Assembly: GCF_021568905.1 (NCBI RefSeq)
Contig: NZ_JAKGSB010000003.1
Location: 372,001 to 436,000, forward strand
From: Zavarzinia marina
GTDB taxonomy: Bacteria > Pseudomonadota > Alphaproteobacteria > Zavarziniales > Zavarziniaceae
Reading direction: 5' to 3'
DNA: 64,000 nt
Shown: positions 16,592 through 24,621 of the stretch, one piece after another
How positions within the stretch are numbered: position 1 is the stretch's first letter
How the letters are laid out: each line of letters begins with the position of its first letter
The notes under the pieces: generated by a model
What the model was told of the DNA's origin: nothing
The model's database searches: none
What the model saw: only the letters and a program-made list of their open reading frames with translations
Translations under genes and position numbers: made by a program

Positions 16592-17962
16592 ATGCGTGAA
16601 GCAGGCGGTTCCGGCGGCAATGTTCCCCTCGGCGTTCCGGCCTTCCCGACCAATGTGCCGGGCGGGCGCGGCGACGGCGACATCTACACGTCGCCGCTCT
16701 ATCAGGAGCTGAAGTTCCGCGCCCTCACCATCGTCCACGACTATCTCGAGAAGCGCGGCTTCACGCCCGACAAGGCGAACGGCGAAGTGGTGCGCAGCGA
16801 GATCAGCCGCGCCATCTCGGTGGTCGTCGCCGGCGCCGGCGTCGCCCTCAACGCCGCCGAGCGCGAGCGCCTGCTGGACGACGTCTTCTTCGAGATCGTC
16901 GGCCTCGGCCCGCTCGAACCCCTGCTGGCCGACACCACGGTGGACGACATCATCGTCAACGGCCCGAACCGGGTCTATGTCGAGCGCAGCGGCGTCCTGG
17001 AGAAGGTCACCACGCGCTTTCGCGACGACGCCCATCTGATGAACATCATCCAGCGCATCGTCAGCCCCATCGGGCGCCGGGTCGACGAGGCTTCGCCCTT
17101 CGTGGATGCCCGTCTGAAGGACGGCAGCCGCGTGAACATCGTGATCCCGCCGATCGCCCTCGACGGCGCCACGGTCTCGATCCGCAAGTTCAAGCGCATC
17201 CCCCTCAAGATCCACGACCTGATCCGCACCGGCACCATCAGCCAGGAAATGGTCGACTATCTGGCCGCCGCCGTGCGCTCGCGCCTGAACGTCCTGATCT
17301 CGGGCCGGACAGGCTCGGGCAAGACGACGATGCTGAACATCCTGTCGGGCTTCATCTCGGCGACGGAACGCATCGTCACCATCGAGGACGCGGCGGAGCT
17401 GCAGCTTCGCCAGTCCCATGTGGTGCGCCTCGAGACCCGGCCGCCGTCGGCCGACGGCACGCCCGAGATTACGGCGCGCGATCTCGTGAAGAATGCCCTT
17501 CGCATGCGTCCCGACCGCATCATCCTCGGCGAAATCCGCGGCGGCGAGGCGGTCGAAATGGTGCAGGCCATGACCACGGGCCACGACGGCTCGATGGCGA
17601 CGGTCCACGCCAATTCGCCCCAGGACGCCATGAGCCGCCTCGAACTGCTGCTCTCCTTCGGCGGCATGAAGGCGGATGTCGCCACGGTGCGCAAGCAGAT
17701 CACCTCGGCGGTCCAGGTCGTCGTCCAGGTCCAGCGCCTGTCCTCCGGCGCCCGCAAGGTGATCTCCATCGCCGAGGTGGTGGGCATGGAGGGGGAGACC
17801 ATCGTCCAGAACGAACGCTTCCGCTACCGCGAGAATCCGGGCGCGCCGGGCCAGGGCTCCTTCGTCATGGTCACGCGCCATTCCGCGTTCCAGGAACGTC
17901 TGGCCACGGTCGCCGGCACCGGCTTCGGCGGCGGCGTCGGCCGCTTCGACGGGCGGCCCTGA
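16592..17962 (+). CDS. cpaF: Secretion ATPase CpaF/TadA
   Basis: 456 residues. This is the hexameric ATPase that powers Tad assembly at the inner membrane. Walker A is GRTGSGKTT at about 238-246. The Asp and His boxes are intact, and Walker B is in ILGEIRGGEAVEMVQAM, followed by TTGHDGSMATVHANS. An N-terminal helical region (ALTIVHDYLEKRGF) is typical of CpaF. It is the most conserved gene of the cluster and has normal length. Confidence 0.95.
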   Translation: MREAGGSGGNVPLGVPAFPTNVPGGRGDGDIYTSPLYQELKFRALTIVHDYLEKRGFTPDKANGEVVRSEISRAISVVVAGAGVALNAAERERLLDDVFFEIVGLGPLEPLLADTTVDDIIVNGPNRVYVERSGVLEKVTTRFRDDAHLMNIIQRIVSPIGRRVDEASPFVDARLKDGSRVNIVIPPIALDGATVSIRKFKRIPLKIHDLIRTGTISQEMVDYLAAAVRSRLNVLISGRTGSGKTTMLNILSGFISATERIVTIEDAAELQLRQSHVVRLETRPPSADGTPEITARDLVKNALRMRPDRIILGEIRGGEAVEMVQAMTTGHDGSMATVHANSPQDAMSRLELLLSFGGMKADVATVRKQITSAVQVVVQVQRLSSGARKVISIAEVVGMEGETIVQNERFRYRENPGAPGQGSFVMVTRHSAFQERLATVAGTGFGGGVGRFDGRP

Positions 17963-17979
17963 GGCCCGGGAGAGAGATC

Positions 17980-18903
17980 ATGATCCAGATCGGTCTCGCC
18001 ATTCTGATCATCGTCGCGGCGGGTTACCTGGTCGACGCCTATCTCCACGACAGGAACGTCGACAAGCGTTACCGCGCCCGTCTCGCAAGCCTCAGCCGCT
18101 CGGTCGGCGGCGGCTTCGAGGGCGACGAGGAGATGATGGAGACGGAACGCCTGATGGCGCGCCTGATGATGTCGTCCTCCGGCATCACCCGGCGTCTGAT
18201 GCAGGCCGACTGGAAGGTGACGCCGGAACGTTTCGTCGCCTTCATCGCGGGGCTCTTCGTCGTCGCCGCGGTGGCCATCTGGTTCCTCGGCCTGCTCGGC
18301 GGCCTGGCGGCCGGCCTCGCCTATGTGGGCCTCGCCTACATGCTGCTGTCGAATGCGGCCGACAAGCAGGTGAACGCCTTCCTCGAGGAATTGCCCAATT
18401 TCCTCGAGCGGCTGCGCCAGCTCGTCTCCACCGGCAACAGCCAGGTTCAGGCCTTCGACAAGGCGCTCGCCTATTCGGGGGACGCGACGCGGTGCTATCT
18501 CGATCCCGTGGCACTGCGCCTCAAGATCGGCGTGCCGCTGCCGGACGCGCTGCGGGTGCAGGCCCAGCGCCTGGGGATCGCGGAACTGGCGATGCTGGCC
18601 ATGATCGTGCGCACCAACCTGCGCTACGGCGGCAATCTCGGCTATATCCTGGAGCATCTGGCCCGGGTGCTGCGCGATCGGACAAGGGTGCGCAGCGAAT
18701 TCAAGTCGCTGTCGTCGGAACTTCGCTCGACCGCCATCGTCATGGTGGCGATCCCGCCCCTGGTCGCGGTCGCCATCATGGTGATGAACCCCTCCTATCT
18801 CGACTATTTCGTCGAGGAAGGGCAGACCGCGCTGTGGCTCGCGATCGGGCTCGAAGTCGTCGGCATTCTCATCATGCGCCGCATGATGAAGGTCGAATAT
18901 TGA
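17980..18903 (+). CDS. tadB: Tad platform protein TadB (T2SS GspF-like)
   Basis: 307 residues with an N-terminal membrane segment (1-18), a central pair of hydrophobic segments (about 87-125) and two C-terminal ones (AIVMVAIPPLVAVAIMVM and the last 20 residues). The cytoplasmic domain has the GspF-type FLEELPNFLERLRQLVSTGN and RYGGNLGYILEHLARVLRDR motifs. TadB and TadC form the inner-membrane platform driven by CpaF. It lies 17 bp after cpaF and 10 bp before tadC. Confidence 0.92.
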   Translation: MIQIGLAILIIVAAGYLVDAYLHDRNVDKRYRARLASLSRSVGGGFEGDEEMMETERLMARLMMSSSGITRRLMQADWKVTPERFVAFIAGLFVVAAVAIWFLGLLGGLAAGLAYVGLAYMLLSNAADKQVNAFLEELPNFLERLRQLVSTGNSQVQAFDKALAYSGDATRCYLDPVALRLKIGVPLPDALRVQAQRLGIAELAMLAMIVRTNLRYGGNLGYILEHLARVLRDRTRVRSEFKSLSSELRSTAIVMVAIPPLVAVAIMVMNPSYLDYFVEEGQTALWLAIGLEVVGILIMRRMMKVEY

Positions 18904-18913
18904 GAGGGGCGCG

Positions 18914-19843
18914 ATGATGTCGGCGATCTTCTTCGTCTCCATAGCCTTCGTGCTCTCCGGGCTGCTGCTCCTCTTCGTCGGCAGCAACGTGGTTCTGGAC
19001 GAGATGCGCGGCATGAGCAACGACCGCCGCCTGCGCGGCCGTCTGGCGGATGTCGGCCGGACCGACGCCATCGTCGAGGAGGATCGCGACGAGGGCGGTT
19101 TCTTCGAGACGATCGGCCGCGCGACCACGAGCAGCGCCAGCACCATCGCCGAATTCGAACAGATCATGCGGTCCGTCGGGCGCTACGACGCGGGCGCGCC
19201 CTATTGGCTGGCGGGCCTGCGGCTGGTCGCGGCGATCGCCCTCGCCCTGATCGGCTTCGGCGTCGGTCTCGGGTTCTGGAGCATGACGACGGCGCTGTTC
19301 CTCTGTCTCACCGGTTTCGCCGTCGGCTATCTGGTGCCGCGCTACTTCCTCTCCAGCATGGCGGCGGCGCGGCGGCGGCGCATCGAGCGCGAACTGCCGT
19401 TCATGATCGACATGCTGCTACTTCTCGTGCGCTCCGGCGCCTCGATCGAACAGGCGTTCCGCCACCTGACCCAGGAAGAGGCGGACGGCCTCGGCACCAT
19501 CAAGGCCACCCTCGACCGGCTCGTGAACGACATCGACCAGGGCAAGGGCTACGAGGTCTCGCTGCAGCGCTGGGGCGCGCGCCTCGCGATCGACGAAGGC
19601 CGCGAATTCTCGGCCCTGCTGATCCAGTCGCTGGCCCATGGCACCGAACTGACCCAGGCCCTGAAGGTGTTTTCCGACACGCTGATCGAACGGCGCATGA
19701 ACAATGCCCGGTCCACCATCGGCAAGCGCATGACGCAGATGACGGTGATCATGATGCTGTTCATGATGCCGCCGCTGCTGATCGTGATCGGCGCGCCGGC
19801 GGTCACCCGTCTGATCGACGGCTTCGCCCGGGTGAACGGATGA
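18914..19843 (+). CDS. tadC: Tad platform protein TadC (T2SS GspF-like)
   Basis: 309 residues. Membrane segments lie at the N-terminus (about 5-26), the centre (LRLVAAIALALIGFGVGLGF and following) and the C-terminus (MTVIMMLFMMPPLLIVIGAP). The cytoplasmic domain has RELPFMIDMLLLLVRSGASI and the GspF-type EFSALLIQSLAHGTELTQAL motif. It is the second platform subunit beside TadB. The start is ATGATG, and its TGA overlaps the tadD start (ATGA at 19840). Confidence 0.92.
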   Translation: MMSAIFFVSIAFVLSGLLLLFVGSNVVLDEMRGMSNDRRLRGRLADVGRTDAIVEEDRDEGGFFETIGRATTSSASTIAEFEQIMRSVGRYDAGAPYWLAGLRLVAAIALALIGFGVGLGFWSMTTALFLCLTGFAVGYLVPRYFLSSMAAARRRRIERELPFMIDMLLLLVRSGASIEQAFRHLTQEEADGLGTIKATLDRLVNDIDQGKGYEVSLQRWGARLAIDEGREFSALLIQSLAHGTELTQALKVFSDTLIERRMNNARSTIGKRMTQMTVIMMLFMMPPLLIVIGAPAVTRLIDGFARVNG

Positions 19844-20523
19844 CCATCCGGCGTTCCTGTTCGGCCGCCTGTCGCGCCCTCGGCATCGTCTTGGCGGCGG
19901 CCGTGCTGACGACCGGTTGCGCCCGCTCGGCGCCGACCCGGTCCGTCGACGGCGTGGCGTCGAACGCGCCGACGCCAGAGGAGGACCAGCTCTATATCGC
20001 GCTGATCCGGGGCATGAACGAACGCGGCCAGTCCCAGGCGGCGCTGGCCTTCCTCGACGATTACCTGGGGCGCCACCCGGGCGATGTCGAAGCCCTGTCC
20101 CTGAAGGGCGAGGCGCTGCTGCGCACCGGCCAGACCGACGAGGCGGACCAGATCTACATCCAGCTCGACCGGCGGCGCATCCAGCCCGTCGCGGCGTTCG
20201 GGCTCGGCCAGGTGCGCGCCAAGGTCGGCGACTGGAAGGGAGCGGTGCCGCAATATGCCCGCGCCGCGAAGGCCGCGCCGACGGATTCGCGCGTCCTGAA
20301 CAATTACGGCTTCGCCCTCATGAAGATCGAGGACTACGCTGAGGCCTATGACGTGCTGGCTCGCGCCAGCCAGTTGAGTCCCGAGAGCACACAGATCAGG
20401 ACCAATTTCGCCATCGCGGCGATGAAGAGCGGCCGCGAGGCCGAAGTGCCCAAGATTCTGGCCCGCATCCCCGAAGAGGAACGCGGCGCCACCCTTTCCT
20501 TCGTTCGGAGTTGGCAGCCATGA
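19840..20523 (+). CDS. tadD: TadD-like TPR lipoprotein
   Basis: 227 residues. The N-terminus is a lipoprotein-type signal ending TTGC with C27 as the probable lipidation site. TPR-like helices follow: QSQAALAFLDDYLGRHPGD, ALSLKGEALLRTGQTDEA and VLNNYGFALMKIEDYAEAYD. TadD proteins are lipoproteins that support secretin or pilus assembly. It is coupled by 4 bp to both tadC and the next gene. A long upstream open frame exists but is out of register with coding signals. Confidence 0.88.
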   Translation: MTIRRSCSAACRALGIVLAAAVLTTGCARSAPTRSVDGVASNAPTPEEDQLYIALIRGMNERGQSQAALAFLDDYLGRHPGDVEALSLKGEALLRTGQTDEADQIYIQLDRRRIQPVAAFGLGQVRAKVGDWKGAVPQYARAAKAAPTDSRVLNNYGFALMKIEDYAEAYDVLARASQLSPESTQIRTNFAIAAMKSGREAEVPKILARIPEEERGATLSFVRSWQP

Positions 20524-20891
20524 CACGATACAATCAGTCGCGCGCCCGGGCCCGGGTTCAGGCCATTACCGTTTCGCCGGCGGCGATCGTCGCCGGTGTC
20601 CTGCTCGCTTCGGCCTTGGCCTTCGCCGCGGCCATGGTCGTCCCGGCGCCGGCGCGCGCCCAGTCCGGCCCGACCAGCCTCAGCACCGGCGGGACGGCGA
20701 CGCCGGTGCTGCCGCCCTTCGCCCGTACGCGCTCGATCATCCAGGCCCAGAACGCCTCGCGCGGGGCGCGCGCCATCAGCGGCGGGCCGGAGCTCGACAA
20801 GATCTATCAGAACTATCTGGATTCGATCGGCAAGGGTGGGGCCGGCGGCGAGGGGGTTTCGTTGAGCGCCGGGCCGGGCAGCCCCGACTGA
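20520..20891 (+). CDS. Unknown exported protein at the end of the Cpa/Tad operon
   Basis: 123 residues. An ATGA overlap with tadD shows it belongs to the operon. The N-terminus has basic residues and a hydrophobic stretch (AIVAGVLLASALAFAAAMVV, about 22-41) ending at a likely cleavage site (ARAQ). The mature region is Ser/Gly/Thr-rich with one recognisable helix (PELDKIYQNYLDSIGKGG). It has no similarity I know to pilins or TadE/F/G. It may be a small secreted or periplasmic accessory. Confidence 0.7.
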   Translation: MTRYNQSRARARVQAITVSPAAIVAGVLLASALAFAAAMVVPAPARAQSGPTSLSTGGTATPVLPPFARTRSIIQAQNASRGARAISGGPELDKIYQNYLDSIGKGGAGGEGVSLSAGPGSPD

Positions 20892-20895
20892 GGCT

Positions 20896-20923
20896 GCCGC
20901 CGGCATCCCGTCATGTCGGCGGC
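20896..20923. terminator. Hairpin between convergent genes
   Basis: GCCGCCGGCA and TGTCGGCGGC can pair over 10 bp with one G-U pair and an 8 nt loop. The site lies just after the end of the Tad operon and just before the end of the leftward receiver gene. There is no T-tract, so factor-independent termination is uncertain. Confidence 0.35.
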
Positions 20924-20927
20924 GCGG

Positions 20928-21323
20928 TCAGCCGCCGGCCTTCACCAGACTGTCGATCACGCGGCGGCAGATGTCGAAGCTGAGCGGCTTGTTGAGGACG
21001 ATCGGCGCCAGTCCGCGGTGCGACGCGGCCTCGGCCACCATTTCCGGATTGCCGCTCATCAGCACCACCTGCTCGGTGTGGCGCAGCAGGGTCATGATCT
21101 CGGCGGCGCGCACGCCGCCCAGCTGCGGCATGCCGACATCCATCAGGACGACGTCGGGCCGCTGGTCACGGGCGATCTCCACCGCCTCGATCCCATTGGC
21201 GGCCTCGAGCACGCTGTAGCCGACGCGGCCGAACAGTTCCGCCAGTTCGGTGCGCAGATCGAAATCATCGTCCACCACCAGAATGGTCGGCTTCTTGTCC
21301 GTCTTGTTGCTCGCGACATTCAT
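20928..21323 (-). CDS. Single-domain response regulator
   Basis: 131 residues with an intact receiver domain: acidic pocket VVDDD, phosphoacceptor Asp in DVVLMDVGMP, switch Ser in VVLMSGN and Lys in VLNKPLS. No output domain follows, so it acts through protein contacts or as a phosphorelay intermediate. It starts 2 bp after the histidine kinase gene stop and is almost certainly its partner. Confidence 0.9.
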   Translation of the reverse strand: MNVASNKTDKKPTILVVDDDFDLRTELAELFGRVGYSVLEAANGIEAVEIARDQRPDVVLMDVGMPQLGGVRAAEIMTLLRHTEQVVLMSGNPEMVAEAASHRGLAPIVLNKPLSFDICRRVIDSLVKAGG

Positions 21324-21325
21324 CG

Positions 21326-23002
21326 TCAGCTGGCCGCTTCCTCGACATAGGTCGGTATCTCCAGGCGGAAGACAGCGCCTCCCTCCCGGTTGAAGGCGGC
21401 GATGTTGCCGCCCATGTCGGTCATCAGCGTGCGGCAGATGGCGAGTCCCAGTCCGCTGCCGTGTCCCACCTCCTTCAAGGTGAAGAATGCGTCGAAAATA
21501 CGGTTCATGACGTCGGCCGGGATGCCGCCGCCCGTATCCTGGACCTCGACCACCAGGCGGTCGGAGACACCGTCGTCATAGACGGCGACATGGATCACGC
21601 CCTTGGTCGGTTCGCCCCGGCGCTTGCAGTATTCCGTGATCGCGTCGCGCGCGTTCACCACCAGGTTCAGGAACACCTGCTGCAGCGACACCGGATTGGC
21701 CTTCAGCGCCCGGCAATAGGGTGGCGCCTCGCAGATCAGCTCGATGCCGCGGTTGCGCAGCGAACCCTCCGTCAGGTTGCGGATGTTGTCCATGATCTCG
21801 GTGACCGAGACGGGGCGCAGCCCCAGGGTGCGGCGGTCCGGATGGGCGAGGGTGCGGATCGCGCTGATGATCTCGCCGGCGCGCAGCGCCTGATCGTGGA
21901 TGCGGTCCAGCTTGCTGTCGACGATGGCGCGTTCGGCGGCCATGCCGTGATTGCTCTCGCCGACCGCCTCGAGCGCCAGCTTGGCATTCTTCACGGCCAT
22001 GGCGATGACCGACAGCGGCTGGCTGATCTCATGGGCGATAACGGTCATCAGCTCGCCGAGCGTGGCGAGCTTGGCCGTGTTGATCAGCACGTTCTTCTGC
22101 TCGTCGACCTCGAAGGCCTGGGTGGCGATCAGGCTGAGGCGCTGCATCAGGGCCAGTTGCGACGGTTCGAAGAAGCCGGGCCGCGCGTGCAGCGCGACCA
22201 GCATCGCCGCCTCGTTGCCGATGGTGATCGGCGCCACCAGGGCATTGCGGAAGCGTTCGCGCATGATGTCGGGGAAATCGTTCCATTCCCGCACGGTCGC
22301 CAGATCCTCGACCAGCAGCGCCTCGCCCATCAGGGCGGCGTTGATGACGTCGCCCGGCGGCCATTGCAGGCCGGTCAGGCGCGGATCGGTGGCGACCACC
22401 GCCAGCAGTTCGTCGCGGGTGCGCCGGCGCACCACCAGGGCTTCGTCGAAGCGCAGCAGGCGCGAGAACAGATTGAACAGATCGGCGCATTTGTCGGCCA
22501 GCGGGCTCGGCTGGATCAGGGCGCGCAACGAGGCGAGGAGGACGTCCGCCTCCTCGCGCAGGCGCATTTCGCGGTTCCGGTTGGCTTCGGCGCGTTCCAG
22601 CAGTTCGACCAATTCGCCCCGGTGCTGTTCGTCGAAGGGCCGGCCGCTCCAGACCTTGCCGACGCCGACATAGCCGCCGCCGTCCTGCGGCGTGCCGGTC
22701 AGGGTGAAATTGGCGACCGAACCGTCGCGCTGCACGAAGCTGAGGGCGACGTCGCGCATGGGCACCTGTCGGTGCAGGAGATCGCTGAACGCCTCGCCCT
22801 GGGCGGGGTAGAGGGTGCGCTGCGCGAGGCGGTCCAGCCTGGCGCCGCGCAGGAGTTGGATGACGGCGGGATCGCAGGCGACGTCGAGGGGCGATGCATC
22901 CTCGACCCTGAAGTCGGCGCCGGTGCGCCAGGTGAAATCGGCCGCGAGGCTGAGAAGGTCGGGCAGGGGGGCGCGGGCGCCGGCATCGGCGACGTCGACC
23001 AT
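21326..23002 (-). CDS. Soluble hybrid-less sensor histidine kinase (PAS/GAF-like + HisKA + HATPase)
   Basis: 558 residues without membrane helices, so a cytoplasmic sensor. The N-terminus looks PAS-like (about 20-125), and a GAF-like domain covers about 160-300. A coiled helix leads to the phosphoacceptor H324 (VIAHEISQPLS). The ATPase boxes are complete: N-box FLNLVVNARDAI, G1 VEVQDTGGGIP and G2 GHGSGLGLAI. The signal is unknown. It forms an operon with the receiver gene 2 bp downstream. Its leader has two strong hairpins (23022-23069). Confidence 0.9.
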   Translation of the reverse strand: MVDVADAGARAPLPDLLSLAADFTWRTGADFRVEDASPLDVACDPAVIQLLRGARLDRLAQRTLYPAQGEAFSDLLHRQVPMRDVALSFVQRDGSVANFTLTGTPQDGGGYVGVGKVWSGRPFDEQHRGELVELLERAEANRNREMRLREEADVLLASLRALIQPSPLADKCADLFNLFSRLLRFDEALVVRRRTRDELLAVVATDPRLTGLQWPPGDVINAALMGEALLVEDLATVREWNDFPDIMRERFRNALVAPITIGNEAAMLVALHARPGFFEPSQLALMQRLSLIATQAFEVDEQKNVLINTAKLATLGELMTVIAHEISQPLSVIAMAVKNAKLALEAVGESNHGMAAERAIVDSKLDRIHDQALRAGEIISAIRTLAHPDRRTLGLRPVSVTEIMDNIRNLTEGSLRNRGIELICEAPPYCRALKANPVSLQQVFLNLVVNARDAITEYCKRRGEPTKGVIHVAVYDDGVSDRLVVEVQDTGGGIPADVMNRIFDAFFTLKEVGHGSGLGLAICRTLMTDMGGNIAAFNREGGAVFRLEIPTYVEEAAS

Positions 23003-23538
23003 GGTCCTCAGCCTTTCAAGGTCGGGCGTTTCGCGCCCGATGCCTTCGGGACCGGGCGCTTCGCGCCCGACGGTGCCGCACGATAAGCCGGTACTGTTGC
23101 GCGCGCCTTAATCTTCACAACCGCTTCCCTCGCCCCTTGCCCACGAACTTCGAAACGAAGCTCGATCGGCCTTCTGCCAAAGCCCTGCGGGAATCAAATC
23201 CCCGGATTCGCCTCATGCGCGGACTTTTACCCTTATTCGTCCGTCCGGCCGGCGTATCCGACGCAGAGATTAACGCATGTTAAGGAAACTTCGTGAATAC
23301 GGCGTAAATTTCTCCCGCTTTGGCGTCTGCCGAAATTACATTGTTCCGGGGGCGCGACTATCGCGAATCATTCGGTTTTGGATCAGTTTATGATTTGTTT
23401 ATGATGTTTGGGTATAGTCCCAACCAGCATGAAGCCGGTTGAGCCGGCTCGGTCGGCGCGGATGGAATCACTTCCATTTCGTGTCTGAAAAGGCATAAAG
23501 GGTTCATGTCCGCCCAAATGGGGGAGGTGGAGTTTCAG
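23003..23538. other. Divergent promoter region between two-component genes
   Basis: About 535 bp. Near the kinase it has two GC hairpins. Further right it is A/T-richer. TTAACGCATGTTAA (23270-23283) is an inverted repeat that resembles a CtrA site (TTAA-N7-TTAA) but has a 6 bp spacer. TTTATGAT occurs twice, at 23387 and 23398, 11 bp apart, about 140 bp before the rightward gene. These are plausible regulator sites; no gene is seen. Confidence 0.5.
23022..23069 (-). promoter_or_regulatory. Two tandem hairpins in the kinase mRNA leader
   Basis: TCGGGCG/CGCCCGA (23022-23040) and CGGGCG/CGCCCG (23053-23069) each close a 5 nt loop. They lie 20-67 bp upstream of the histidine kinase ATG, in what would be its 5' leader, and share the same stem sequence. 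They could be a leader structure or a protein-binding array. Confidence 0.5.
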
Positions 23539-24573
23539 ATGACGTCTGGTCCCAATCGTTCGAACGCGATCTCGACACCTGTCTATGTGATCGACGACGA
23601 TGCCTCGATCGTTGAGGAGGTGGGCGATTTCCTGAAGCTCAAGGGGTTCGTGGTCAAGGCCTTCTCCGTGCCGGCCGAGGCGCTGGAGCAGATGCTGGCC
23701 GAATCGGAGCCCTTCCTCCTCGTCACCGACATGCAGATGCCGGGCCTCAGCGGTCTCGACCTCGTGCGCGAGTTGCGCCATTTCGGCGGCAGCCCCCGGG
23801 TATTCGAAACCATCCTGTTTTCCGCCTTCGCCGATCTCGACCGGGCCATCAACGCCCTGAAGCTCGGTGTGCTCGACTTCCTGGTGAAGCCGGTCGATCT
23901 CGATCAACTCGTCGCCGCGATCCATCGCGCCGCCGAGGCGCTGGATCAGCGCCGGGACGCCAAGGGCAACGACCGCGACCTCTCGACCCAGCTCGCCGAG
24001 ACCCTGGCCAAGGCGAAGGAACTGACCTCGACGATAGAGAATGCCGCCGTGCGGCTCTCGCGCGAATCGATCACGCCGGCGACGTCGCCGCTCGCCCGGC
24101 CCGCGGCCGCGCCGCCGCCCAGCGCCGGCCCGGCGCAGCCGGTCCACCGTCTGGTGGTCAATCCGCCCCGTACCCTGCCCGGCCAGGCCCCGGAAGAGGG
24201 GGAGATGCTTCACCGCATCAAGGCGTTGCAGGCCGCGCGTCGCTTCCGCGACAAGCTGCTGCCGTCCTGTGTCGACGGTGACGCCAATTGGGAAATCCTG
24301 CTCTATCTGATCGAGCAGTCGCTGCTGCATCGGGTGGTGTCCGTCACCAGCGCCTGTCACGCGACGACGCTGCCGTCGACCACCGCCATGCGCAAGATCG
24401 ACGAACTGGTCTCGACCGGCTGGCTGCAGAAGCGTCCCGATCCCTCGGACCGCCGCCGCACCCTGATCGCGCCGACCGATCTGTGCCGCGAGCGCATGCG
24501 CAACTACCTGCTGGGCCTGCCGGTGAACATCGGCACCCCGGGCTTCGAATCCTCGGTTCCGGCCCTGGCCTGA
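23539..24573 (+). CDS. Response regulator with C-terminal MarR-like winged helix
   Basis: 344 residues from ATG 23539, which has GGAG 6 nt upstream; an in-frame ATG at 23506 would add 11 residues. The receiver domain (about 15-135) is intact: VIDDDAS, LLVTDMQMP, ILFSAF and FLVKPVD. A helical linker and a Pro-rich stretch (about 185-225) follow. The C-terminal part (about 240-330) has VTSACHATTLPSTTAMRKID, DELVSTGWLQKRPDPSDRRR and LIAPTDLCRERM, the helix-turn-helix plus wing pattern of MarR proteins. Receiver-MarR fusions are uncommon. It is divergent from the kinase operon. Confidence 0.85.
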   Translation: MTSGPNRSNAISTPVYVIDDDASIVEEVGDFLKLKGFVVKAFSVPAEALEQMLAESEPFLLVTDMQMPGLSGLDLVRELRHFGGSPRVFETILFSAFADLDRAINALKLGVLDFLVKPVDLDQLVAAIHRAAEALDQRRDAKGNDRDLSTQLAETLAKAKELTSTIENAAVRLSRESITPATSPLARPAAAPPPSAGPAQPVHRLVVNPPRTLPGQAPEEGEMLHRIKALQAARRFRDKLLPSCVDGDANWEILLYLIEQSLLHRVVSVTSACHATTLPSTTAMRKIDELVSTGWLQKRPDPSDRRRTLIAPTDLCRERMRNYLLGLPVNIGTPGFESSVPALA

Positions 24574-24621
24574 TCACGGGGCCGCCCCCCGCCTGGCGGC
24601 CCGCCCTTCACTTCCGAAAAA

